Position numbers and translations under genes: made by a program. Shown piece by piece: positions 1 to 5,635 of a stretch of DNA of 7,767 nt. The notes beneath the pieces were generated by a model. The model was not told the origin of the DNA, made no database searches, and saw only the letters and a program-made list of their open reading frames with translations. How positions within the stretch are numbered: position 1 is the stretch's first letter; each line of letters opens with the position of its first letter. The stretch is from contig DXFC01000030.1 of NCBI GenBank assembly GCA_019114645.1, positions 1 to 7,767 on the forward strand, read 5' to 3'. This DNA is from Candidatus Halomonas stercoripullorum. GTDB taxonomy: Bacteria; Pseudomonadota; Gammaproteobacteria; Pseudomonadales; Halomonadaceae.

Positions 1-1032
1 GGTGGGTACGAATGCAGAAACGTCGCCACCCTGGGTCTCGATGATCGGCAGGGCAGTCAATGAACCAGTCTTGCCCTTGACCTCACCATTGGTGAACTTT
101 TCCACATAGTCGGCATTGACCCGTGCCGCACGCTCAAGCAGACGCGAGTGCAGATAGAAAACATCACCCGGATAAGCTTCCCGGCCCGGCGGACGACGCA
201 ACAGCAGGGAGACCTGACGATAGGCCCAGGCCTGCTTGGTCAAATCATCATAGACAATCAGTGCGTCTTCACCACGGTCACGGAAGTATTCGCCCATGGT
301 GCAACCCGAGTAGGGTGCCAGGAACTGCATCGGTGCCGGGTCGGCTGCGCCGGAGGCCACGACAATGGTGTGTTCCATTGCGCCGTGCTCTTCGAGCTTG
401 CGCACCACGTTGGCAATGGTCGACTGCTTCTGACCGATAGCCACGTAGATACAGGTAACACCCTTGCCTTTCTGGTTGATGATGGCATCGATGGCGATCG
501 CCGATTTACCGATCTGGCGGTCACCGATGATCAACTCGCGCTGGCCACGTCCGATCGGCACCATGGCATCGATGGACTTGAAACCGGTCTGGATCGGCTG
601 ATCGACCGACTGGCGCGTGATAACACCCGGAGCGACTTTTTCCACCGCATCGGTCAGCTTGGCGTTGATGTCACCCTTGCCATCGATGGGGGTACCCAGT
701 GCATCCACCACACGGCCCTTCAGCTCGGGGCCTACCGGCACTTCGAGGATGCGACCGGTACAGCTGGCGGTCATGCCCTCTTCCAGCTGCAAATAGTCAC
801 CTAGTACCACCGCACCTACAGAGTCGCGCTCAAGGTTGAGCACCATGCCGTAGATGCCGCCGGGAAATTCGATCATTTCGCCGAACATGGCGTCTTCCAG
901 GCCGTGGATTTTCACGATGCCATCGGAGACGCCGACGATAGTGCCCTGATTACGGGCCTCAGAGGCGACATCCAGCTTTTCAATGCGCTGTTTGATGATG
1001 TCGCTAATCTCGGAAGGATTCAGTTGCTGCAT
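1..1032 (-). CDS. atpA: F1Fo ATP synthase subunit alpha, partial (N-terminal 344 residues)
   Basis: Non-catalytic nucleotide-binding subunit of the F1 head. Three alpha alternate with three beta, and the N-terminus contacts the delta subunit on the stator. The start is the ATG at 1032 (MQQLNPSEIS), preceded by GAGGGA on the minus strand. The frame stays open to base 1, so the C-terminal third (about 170 of the usual ~513 residues) lies outside the window, including the arginine finger. Visible domains are the N-terminal beta-barrel (about 25-95, with LNLERDSVGAVVLG) and then the nucleotide-binding domain. Its P-loop GDRQIGKS spans 170-177 (Lys176), preceded by GRGQRELIIG. Further conserved blocks are IYVAIGQKQSTIANVVRKLE, GEYFRDRGEDALIVYDDLTK, LLLRRPPGREAYPGDVFYLH and KGKTGSLTALPIIETQGGDV. 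It follows atpH after 16 bases as part of the same operon. The assignment is secure. Confidence 0.98.
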   Translation of the reverse strand, partial: MQQLNPSEISDIIKQRIEKLDVASEARNQGTIVGVSDGIVKIHGLEDAMFGEMIEFPGGIYGMVLNLERDSVGAVVLGDYLQLEEGMTASCTGRILEVPVGPELKGRVVDALGTPIDGKGDINAKLTDAVEKVAPGVITRQSVDQPIQTGFKSIDAMVPIGRGQRELIIGDRQIGKSAIAIDAIINQKGKGVTCIYVAIGQKQSTIANVVRKLEEHGAMEHTIVVASGAADPAPMQFLAPYSGCTMGEYFRDRGEDALIVYDDLTKQAWAYRQVSLLLRRPPGREAYPGDVFYLHSRLLERAARVNADYVEKFTNGEVKGKTGSLTALPIIETQGGDVSAFVPT

Positions 1033-1048
1033 GCCATGTCCCTCAGAC

Positions 1049-1585
1049 TCAGGCGGTGAGAGCTTCGGAGAGGCGGTTCAATCGACCGCGCAACGACCCG
1101 TCAATGACAGTGTCGCCGGCGCGTAGAATAACGCCCCCAATCAGCTTGGGATCCACCTGAGTGGTAATGGAGATTTCGCGGTTCAGGCGCTTCTTGAGCG
1201 CGCCGGCGAGCTTGTTCTGCTGCTTGTCATCGAGTTCGTAAGCCGAAACCACGAATACCTCGATACGCTTCTCACGCTCGGCACGCAGATACTCGAACTG
1301 CAACGCGACCTGGGGCAGAACGCCAAGACGCCCCTTTTCCCCCAGCGTGGTGAGAAAACGCTTGGCAGCATCATCGATAGTGACATCCGCCAGCTCGACA
1401 ATCAGTTCCACCTTGCGCTCAGCGTTCAGCTTGGGGCTGGAGAGCAGCTTTTGGGCGTCGCGCACGGCAACAACCTGGCCCAATTTGGTCAACCACTCGG
1501 ACCAACTCTCCAACACCTGCTGTTCGCACGCATACTCGAATGCTGCTTTCGCATAGGGGCGTGCCACAGTTGACGTTTCTGCCAT
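1049..1585 (-). CDS. atpH: F1Fo ATP synthase subunit delta
   Basis: Delta (OSCP-like) subunit that sits on top of the F1 head and joins it to the b-subunit stator stalk. The product is 178 residues, essentially the family length (177 in E. coli as I recall). The N-terminal six-helix domain that binds alpha begins with TVARPYAKAAFEYA (about 6-19). The C-terminal part carries the family signature region, roughly residues 138-178: ISITTQVDPKLIGGVILRAG followed by DTVIDGSLRGRLNRL. The ATG at 1585 has a very strong Shine-Dalgarno, AGGGAGGTG, lying immediately after the atpF stop codon with a 14-base gap between the genes. It ends 16 bases before atpA, so translation of the two is probably closely linked. 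No damage is seen. Confidence 0.98.
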   Translation of the reverse strand: MAETSTVARPYAKAAFEYACEQQVLESWSEWLTKLGQVVAVRDAQKLLSSPKLNAERKVELIVELADVTIDDAAKRFLTTLGEKGRLGVLPQVALQFEYLRAEREKRIEVFVVSAYELDDKQQNKLAGALKKRLNREISITTQVDPKLIGGVILRAGDTVIDGSLRGRLNRLSEALTA

Positions 1586-1599
1586 GGGTCACACCTCCC

Positions 1600-2070
1600 T
1601 TACAGTTCGGTGGCGAGCTTGTCGAGCAGCTTGCGGTGGGCCTTTTCATCAACGGAAGCTTCCAGAACACGCTCGGCACCAACAATGGCAAGTGATGCCA
1701 CTTGGGTACGCAGCTCTTCCTTGGCCTGGTTGATCTCTTGCTCGATCTCGCTGCGTGCGCTGGCGACCAAACGCTCGCCTTCGGCACGGGCTTTCTCACG
1801 CGCCTCTTCCACCATCTGGTTGGACCGCTTGTGAGCCTGCTCGAGAATCTGGGTAGCCTGCTCTTTCGTCTCACGCAACATTTGCGCAGCCTCTTCCTGA
1901 GCAAGCTCAAGATCACGAGAAGCGCGGCTAGCCGCGTCAAGACCATCGGCGATCCGCTTCTGACGCGCGTGGAGCGCATTGCTGATCGGCGGCCACACGT
2001 ACTTGATGCAGAACCAGACAAAGATCGCAAAGGCGATCGTCTGCCCGATAAGCGTCATGTTGATATTCAC
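1600..2070 (-). CDS. atpF: F1Fo ATP synthase subunit b (GTG start)
   Basis: Peripheral-stalk subunit. Two copies anchor in the membrane and hold delta and F1 against rotation. I choose the GTG at 2070. It gives (M)NINMTLIGQ, which matches the usual b-subunit N-terminus. It has AGAGGT eight bases upstream and yields 156 residues, the same as E. coli. Reading further upstream, from a TTG at 2100, would add a polar stretch (PRTCQRYLP) untypical of the family. The N-terminal membrane helix is about 5-27 (TLIGQTIAFAIFVWFCIKYV), followed by WPPI. The rest is a long charged, alanine-rich coiled coil (about 33-130, starting RQKRIADGLDAA) and a short delta-binding tail. It lies 73 bases after atpE, a gap that contains a strong hairpin. 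Confidence 0.96.
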   Translation of the reverse strand: MNINMTLIGQTIAFAIFVWFCIKYVWPPISNALHARQKRIADGLDAASRASRDLELAQEEAAQMLRETKEQATQILEQAHKRSNQMVEEAREKARAEGERLVASARSEIEQEINQAKEELRTQVASLAIVGAERVLEASVDEKAHRKLLDKLATEL

Positions 2071-2085
2071 GGGTAAGTACCTCTG
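2071..2085 (-). promoter_or_regulatory. Ribosome binding site deciding the atpF GTG start
   Basis: On the minus strand AGAGGT precedes the GTG at 2070 with an eight-base spacer (ACTTACCC). This spacing favours the GTG over the in-frame ATG four codons later and over the TTG ten codons earlier. Together with the family-like N-terminus (MNIN), it settles the start. Confidence 0.7.
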
Positions 2086-2114
2086 ACAAGTTCGTGGCAA
2101 CCGGATAGACGCAG

Positions 2115-2136
2115 GCCGAGCGCCTCAGCGCCCGGC
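2115..2136 (-). other. GC-rich RNA hairpin between atpE and atpF
   Basis: On the transcribed strand GCCGGGCGC and GCGCTCGGC pair as a nine-base stem with a single G-U wobble, closed by a TGAG loop. It begins 7 bases after the atpE stop codon. No T-run follows, so it is not a normal intrinsic terminator. More plausible roles are a barrier to 3' exonucleases that stabilises upstream atpE RNA, or a partial attenuator or processing site. The structure is visible in the sequence. The role is inference. Confidence 0.6.
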
Positions 2137-2143
2137 AGGGTCA

Positions 2144-2371
2144 TTAACCGGCAACAACGAAGATCAGGTACATCGCGATACCCACACCGATCATCGGTAC
2201 GGCATCAAGCAGACCGGCCATGATAAAGGTCTTGGTCTGAAGCTGATCACCCAATTCTGGTTGGCGTGCGGTAGATTCGAGCAGTTTACCGCCGAGAATG
2301 GCGAAGCCGATACCGGTACCCAGAGCACCCAGACCGATCATAAGAGAGGCGGCAAGGTAAATAAATTCCAT
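2144..2371 (-). CDS. atpE: F1Fo ATP synthase subunit c
   Basis: Proteolipid that forms the rotating membrane ring and carries the ions. The product is 75 residues, a two-helix hairpin. Helix 1 (about 3-28) holds the glycine-rich packing motif GLGALGTGIG and FAILGGK. The polar loop ARQPEL (35-40) faces the rotor stalk. Helix 2 (about 48-73) contains the ion-carrying carboxylate Asp56 in GLLDAVPMIGVG, equivalent to Asp61 of E. coli, with Pro59 nearby. There is no helix-1 Gln nor the Glu-Ser/Thr pair typical of sodium-binding rings, so proton coupling is the likely reading. The ATG at 2371 has AGGAG six bases upstream and an A/T-rich leader. Hairpins lie on both sides of the gene. It may be a lipoprotein-like, very hydrophobic protein, but I see no cleavable signal peptide. 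Confidence 0.98.
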   Translation of the reverse strand: MEFIYLAASLMIGLGALGTGIGFAILGGKLLESTARQPELGDQLQTKTFIMAGLLDAVPMIGVGIAMYLIFVVAG

Positions 2372-2410
2372 GATTAACTCCTAGTTTAGTTTACTTTCAA
2401 AGGTTTAGGT
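2372..2410 (-). promoter_or_regulatory. Probable translation-enhancing leader of atpE
   Basis: The minus strand upstream of the atpE ATG is A/T-rich and almost free of stable pairing, unlike the surrounding GC-rich DNA. It contains TTGAAAGTAAACTAAACT followed by AGGAG and a six-base spacer. From memory, the E. coli atpE initiation region, a known translational enhancer, has the similar arrangement AACTGAAACAAACTGGAG. The resemblance is visible but short. Enhancer function here is inferred from it and from the high demand for subunit c. Confidence 0.5.
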
Positions 2411-2434
2411 TGATGGGACTACGAATTCATTGGT

Positions 2435-3262
2435 TCAGTGCTGCTCATGAGCAGCACTCAAATAAACGATGGTCAGCACCGTGAAGATGAAGGCCTGCAG
2501 TGTGACGATCAGGATGTGGAAGATCGCCCACGGCACGTCAAGCAGCCAGATGGCCCAGAATGGCAACAGTGCGATCAGGATGAAGATCACCTCGCCGGCA
2601 AACATGTTGCCGAACAGACGCATGGCGAGGCTGAAAGGTTTGACCAGCAGTCCAACAACCTCAAGCACCAGATTGAACGGAATCAATAGCCAAAAGTTGA
2701 ATGGGGTAAGCGACAGCTCCCTGGCGAAACCGCCCACACCCTTGACCTTGATACTGTAGTAGATGATCAGCATAAACACCCCCAGCGCCATGCCCATTGT
2801 GGCATTAACATCAGTGGTCGGCACGATCTTCATGTACTCGACGCCGAGGCGTGCAAATAGCTCGGGAAAATAATCAACCGGAATGACCTTGAGGCTGTTC
2901 ATCAAAAAGATCCACACGAACAGTGTGAGTGCCAATGGAGCAATGATGGGATTTTTGCCGTGAAAGGCTGAACGCACCGTATTCTCGATAAACTCGAAAA
3001 TGATTTCGACAACGTTCTGCAAGCCACCAGGAACACCTGTGGTTGCCATCTTGCCGGCCTTGCGAAATAGCCAGATGAACAACAAGCCCATGGCGATCGA
3101 CCAGCCCATGGTATCCACATGAATCGCCCAGAAGCCCATTTCGGCTGCCTCGGCAGCAGTGCTGGCAAACTTCCAGCCAAGCTCGGGATGATTGCCGAAC
3201 GTCAGGTTCTGAAGGTGGTGCTGGATATAGTACGTTGCCGTAACTTCGTTACCTGCTGCCAT
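2435..3262 (-). CDS. atpB: F1Fo ATP synthase subunit a
   Basis: Membrane stator subunit providing the two proton half-channels against the c-ring. I choose the ATG at 3262 (MAAGNEVTATYYIQHHL), which has GAGGT upstream and gives 275 residues (E. coli 271). An in-frame TTG at 3307 would overlap atpI and has no support. Several hydrophobic helices are evident, for example about 51-66, 107-125, 155-171 and 190-208. The signature block LAMRLFGNMFAGEVIFILIA holds Arg215 (E. coli Arg210, essential) and Glu224 (Glu219). Further along, VPWAIFHILIVTLQAFIF holds His249 and Gln256 (His245, Gln252). All channel residues that I can align by memory are present. The last codons lie inside a 22-base perfect palindrome. 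It sits 14 bases after atpI and 63 bases before atpE. Confidence 0.98.
   Translation of the reverse strand: MAAGNEVTATYYIQHHLQNLTFGNHPELGWKFASTAAEAAEMGFWAIHVDTMGWSIAMGLLFIWLFRKAGKMATTGVPGGLQNVVEIIFEFIENTVRSAFHGKNPIIAPLALTLFVWIFLMNSLKVIPVDYFPELFARLGVEYMKIVPTTDVNATMGMALGVFMLIIYYSIKVKGVGGFARELSLTPFNFWLLIPFNLVLEVVGLLVKPFSLAMRLFGNMFAGEVIFILIALLPFWAIWLLDVPWAIFHILIVTLQAFIFTVLTIVYLSAAHEQH
2437..2458 (-). repeat. 22-base perfect palindrome at the atpB stop codon
   Basis: The arms are AGTGCTGCTCA and its exact reverse complement. As RNA it folds to a nine-base stem with a CATG loop. It encodes the last residues SAAHEQH and takes in the first base of the stop codon. No T-run follows on the minus strand, so it is not an intrinsic terminator by itself. 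It could mark an mRNA processing or stability boundary before atpE. Function is inferred. The symmetry is directly seen. Confidence 0.65.
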
Positions 3263-3276
3263 GCTGTTACCTCGGT

Positions 3277-3675
3277 TCAAGGAGTCGGTCTTTTGCGCCT
3301 TGCCCAAGGCAGAAGCCAGTGTGCAAGGATGACCGCCACGTATGCGATGAAGAAGAAAATTGGGTTTGAAGGGGGCGCTGTAACCAACACGATCGCCATC
3401 AGTGCCACCGTCAAACCGAACTTTCCTGCTTCAGCCCGATACAGATTCGAGACAAAGCGGCTTGCCTGTCTACCTCCTCGAACCGAGCCAATGCGCCAAG
3501 CGAAATAGAGCGAGGGAATCAAGCCAACCAGCCCGCCCTTCACTGCAGAAGTCGCAGCGTGAAAACCTGCCCACACCGCACCTGCTACCACTACTATTGC
3601 TACCGATGCGCTTTGCAGCCATAACAGTCGAGCAATTTCGATACGCTTGCGTACTGGCCTTGAATGTCTAGGCAT
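3277..3675 (-). CDS. atpI: ATP synthase accessory protein AtpI
   Basis: Small membrane protein at the head of the atp operon. In the family it is linked to c-ring assembly or stability and possibly magnesium uptake, and it is not part of the finished enzyme. From the ATG at 3675 it is 132 residues (E. coli about 126). An alternative in-frame TTG at 3705 is possible but less attractive. The N-terminus is basic (MPRHSRPVRKRIEIARLLW). Four hydrophobic segments follow, at about 18-38, 44-61, 85-100 and 104-123, ending in a positive tail (ARRKRP). The segment AVKGGLVGLIPSLYFAW resembles the conserved AtpI core. The Shine-Dalgarno is weak: only GGGA, 11 bases upstream. This would fit low translation of a non-stoichiometric accessory protein. 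The start is less certain than the gene. Confidence 0.9.
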   Translation of the reverse strand: MPRHSRPVRKRIEIARLLWLQSASVAIVVVAGAVWAGFHAATSAVKGGLVGLIPSLYFAWRIGSVRGGRQASRFVSNLYRAEAGKFGLTVALMAIVLVTAPPSNPIFFFIAYVAVILAHWLLPWARRKRPTP

Positions 3676-3782
3676 CTGTCGACAATTCCCGGCCCGACTG
3701 ATCAAGGCTCATCTGGACTGGGTCGTGAGGCCAACCAACCAGGCAGTCATCAAAATCAAGCCCGTTGCTCAAACCACGCCGG
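3676..3782 (-). promoter_or_regulatory. Leader region of the atp operon mRNA
   Basis: About 100 bases separate the expected transcription start (near 3775-3777) from the atpI ATG. I find no convincing hairpin-plus-T-run attenuator, no riboswitch that I recognise, and no credible short gene. It ends in a weak ribosome binding site for atpI. Confidence 0.4.
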
Positions 3783-3811
3783 ATTATAGGGAAGCCCCCC
3801 GACTCCTTCAA
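3783..3811 (-). promoter_or_regulatory. Sigma70-type promoter of the atp operon
   Basis: On the minus strand the -35 box TTGAAG (3806-3811) and a perfect -10 box TATAAT (3783-3788) are separated by exactly 17 bases. They lie in the gap between parB and atpI and point into the atp genes. The spacer contains a run of six G. The discriminator after the -10 is GC-rich (CCGGCG), a feature associated with growth-rate or ppGpp/DksA-sensitive promoters in gammaproteobacteria. The start point should be about 3775-3777. The promoter is called by sequence match and was not measured. Confidence 0.8.
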
Positions 3812-3830
3812 CCAAACATGGTGCATTTGG
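3812..3830. promoter_or_regulatory. Possible operator dyad beside the atp -35 box
   Basis: CCAAA and TTTGG form a dyad with a nine-base centre, directly abutting the upstream edge of the -35 box. The arms are short, so chance is quite possible. I do not recognise a specific regulator for it. Confidence 0.25.
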
Positions 3831-3891
3831 CTGCGATTGGCCCGGTACCGCGAAAAAAACCCACCACAGCGACTACCCATCTTCCCGCGGC

Positions 3892-4806
3892 TCAGCGGAT
3901 ATGCTCCAGAATACCGTCCAGTTCATCCAGACTTGAGTAACGAATCGTCACGCGGCCCTTGCCGCTCCGTCCATGATGAATCTTGACCGTGGCACCGAGT
4001 AACTCGCCGAGGCGTGTTTCAAGACGCGCCACATCAGGACTGTGAGCCGCTTCACCAGGTTTGTCCTTGCCCTGCATCAAGCGTTTTACCAGCGCTTCAG
4101 TAGCGCGTACGGTAAGGTCCTTGTCGACCACCTCTTGGGCCGTACGACGCTGCCGGGAACCTGGAAGAGCAAGCAGGGCACGGGCATGCCCCATATCAAG
4201 ATCGCCTCGCTCAAGCAGTGTCTGTACTTCAGGGTCAAGCGCCAGCAAACGCAACAAGTTGGCCACCTGGGCACGGGATTTACCCACTGCATCAGCCACT
4301 TGCTGTTGGGTAAGCTCAAACTCATCAAGCAAACGCTTGAGTGCCAGGGCTTCCTCCACCGGATTGAGGTTCTCGCGCTGAATATTCTCGATCAGCGCAA
4401 GAGCCAGGGCGACCTCGTCAGTCACCTCGCGAATCACCGCCGGAATCGTCGCCAGCTCGGCCAGCTGGGCGGCGCGCCAACGCCGCTCACCGGCAATGAT
4501 CTCATAGCGCGCCTCGCCGACGGGACGCACCACAATGGGTTGCATTACCCCCTGGGCACGGATCGAGTCAGCCAGCTCCTCCAGTGCTTCTGGCTGAATA
4601 TCGCGTCTTGGCTGATACTTGCCACGGGTGAGCTGGCTCAACGGCAGGCGCTCAAGCCGCTCTTCCGCAGCAGCCACGGGGGCTTCGCCAGACTCATCCG
4701 TCATGAGTGGAGATTGCCTATCGGTTAGCTCGGGATTCTCGCGACGCCGAGCGCCGGCGCCGATCAGGGCATCCAGGCCACGGCCCAGAGCACGTTTTCG
4801 CGTCAT
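3892..4806 (-). CDS. parB: Chromosome partitioning protein ParB (Spo0J/Noc family)
   Basis: Binds parS sites near the origin, loads and slides as a CTP-dependent clamp, and stimulates ParA so that origins separate. The product is 304 residues from the ATG at 4806, which has GAGGA seven bases upstream. A TTG immediately before it, at 4809, is in frame but less well spaced. The N-terminal ParA-stimulating motif is MTRKRALGRGLDALIGAG (1-18). A variable linker (about 19-52) follows. The CTPase/ParB domain starts at LPLSQLTRGKYQPRR (54-68) and includes YEIIAGERRWRAAQL (101-115) and LIENIQRENLNPVEEA (138-153). The helix-turn-helix is LTQQQVADAVGKSRAQVANL (165-184). The C-terminal dimerisation domain is about 258-304, with the typical GKGRVTIRYSSLDELDGIL. 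It follows parA by 30 bases and is followed by the atp promoter. Confidence 0.97.
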   Translation of the reverse strand: MTRKRALGRGLDALIGAGARRRENPELTDRQSPLMTDESGEAPVAAAEERLERLPLSQLTRGKYQPRRDIQPEALEELADSIRAQGVMQPIVVRPVGEARYEIIAGERRWRAAQLAELATIPAVIREVTDEVALALALIENIQRENLNPVEEALALKRLLDEFELTQQQVADAVGKSRAQVANLLRLLALDPEVQTLLERGDLDMGHARALLALPGSRQRRTAQEVVDKDLTVRATEALVKRLMQGKDKPGEAAHSPDVARLETRLGELLGATVKIHHGRSGKGRVTIRYSSLDELDGILEHIR

Positions 4807-4814
4807 CAACTTTT

Positions 4815-4847
4815 CCTCATAGCCACAGGCATTGCCTCATAGCGACA
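4815..4847. repeat. Short direct repeat at the parA-parB junction
   Basis: CCTCATAGCCACA (4815-4827) and CCTCATAGCGACA (4835-4847) match at 12 of 13 positions, 20 bases apart. On the coding strand each reads TGT-GCTATGAGG. One copy holds the parA stop codon and the other supplies the parB Shine-Dalgarno (GAGG). Likely a small local duplication. A binding role is only a possibility. Confidence 0.4.
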
Positions 4848-5607
4848 AGCGACGAATGAGTTCCTTGGCCAGTACCCGGTGGGCCTGACTGCCGCGCGAG
4901 AAACGGGCGTACTTGGTAACCGGCAGACCGTGACTCGGCGCTTCGGCTACCCGCACATTGCGTGGAATGGTGGTTTTTAGCAGCGTATCGCCAAAATAGT
5001 CACGCAGCTGCTTGGAAACGTCCCGTGTCAGGCTGTTACGCGCATCGTACATGGTGCGCAATATGCCATCGATGGCCAGGTCAGGATTTACGCTCTCGCG
5101 GATCTGCTCCACGGTATCGAGCAGAGCCGACAACCCTTCCAGGGCATAGAACTCACACTGCAGGGGAATCAAGACACCATGGGCCACGGTCAGCGCATTG
5201 ACCGTCAGCATATTGAGTGAGGGGGGGCAGTCAATCAGTACCACATCGTACTCATCCGCCACGCTGGCCAGTGCTTCTCCAAGCCTGCGCTCACGTCCTT
5301 CCGCAAGCTCCAGCAGCTCAACTTCAGCTGCGGTGAGATCACCGTTACCCGGTAACAGGGTGTAACCGGCCGTTGGGCAGTCGATCATCACCTCGGTGGC
5401 GGTTTTTTCCCCCAGCAACAAGTCGAGCACACTGCCTTCCAGAGCATGCTTGTCAACACCGCTCCCCATGGTGGCATGGCCCTGGGGGTCGAGATCGGTC
5501 AGCAACACCCGGCGATCCAGTGCTGCCAGGCTGGCCGCCAGGTTAACAGCCGTGGTGGTCTTGCCCACGCCACCCTTCTGATTGGTCAAGGCAATGATTC
5601 GGGTCAC
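4837..5607 (-). CDS. parA: Chromosome partitioning ATPase ParA (Soj family, GTG start)
   Basis: Deviant Walker ATPase that binds the nucleoid as an ATP dimer and guides ParB-parS complexes, thereby segregating origins. The product is 256 residues from a GTG at 5607, preceded by AAGGA with an eight-base spacer. The protein starts directly with TRIIALTNQKGGVGKTTTAV, as expected for short chromosomal ParA lacking the N-terminal helix-turn-helix of plasmid type Ia proteins. Deviant Walker A is KGGVGKTT (11-18), with signature Lys11 and Lys16. Walker A' is LLTDLDPQGHAT (35-46, Asp40). Walker B is VVLIDCPPS (122-130, Asp126). The C-terminal SRGSQAHRVLAKELIRRL is typical of Soj. It lies 28 bases after rsmG and 30 before parB, so it is probably cotranscribed with them. 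Confidence 0.97.
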   Translation of the reverse strand: MTRIIALTNQKGGVGKTTTAVNLAASLAALDRRVLLTDLDPQGHATMGSGVDKHALEGSVLDLLLGEKTATEVMIDCPTAGYTLLPGNGDLTAAEVELLELAEGRERRLGEALASVADEYDVVLIDCPPSLNMLTVNALTVAHGVLIPLQCEFYALEGLSALLDTVEQIRESVNPDLAIDGILRTMYDARNSLTRDVSKQLRDYFGDTLLKTTIPRNVRVAEAPSHGLPVTKYARFSRGSQAHRVLAKELIRRLSL

Positions 5608-5635
5608 GAACGAGTTCCTTGCGTCAACGCCACAC

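Noticed and set aside
100..110. DnaA-like nonamer TTTTCCACA in atpA, and GTATCCACA near 3111 in atpB
   Set aside because: Each is one mismatch from consensus, isolated, and inside a conserved coding region.
148..804. Open frame of 218 codons on the plus strand opposite atpA
   Set aside because: It is entirely antisense to a highly conserved coding region, has no recognisable domain, and is a typical by-product of GC-rich codon use.
3668..3880. Possible 70-residue small gene between parB and atpI on the minus strand
   Set aside because: It runs through the strong promoter and past the atpI start, and has no recognised domain or good ribosome binding site.
3853..3891. Intrinsic terminator after parB (seven T on the minus strand)
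   Set aside because: The sequence before the T-run is G-rich and lacks complementary arms, so no stable hairpin precedes it. The parAB transcript may run on into atp.
4042..4728. Open frame of 228 codons on the plus strand opposite parB
   Set aside because: It mirrors parB codons, shows no known motifs, and no promoter or ribosome binding site was found for it.
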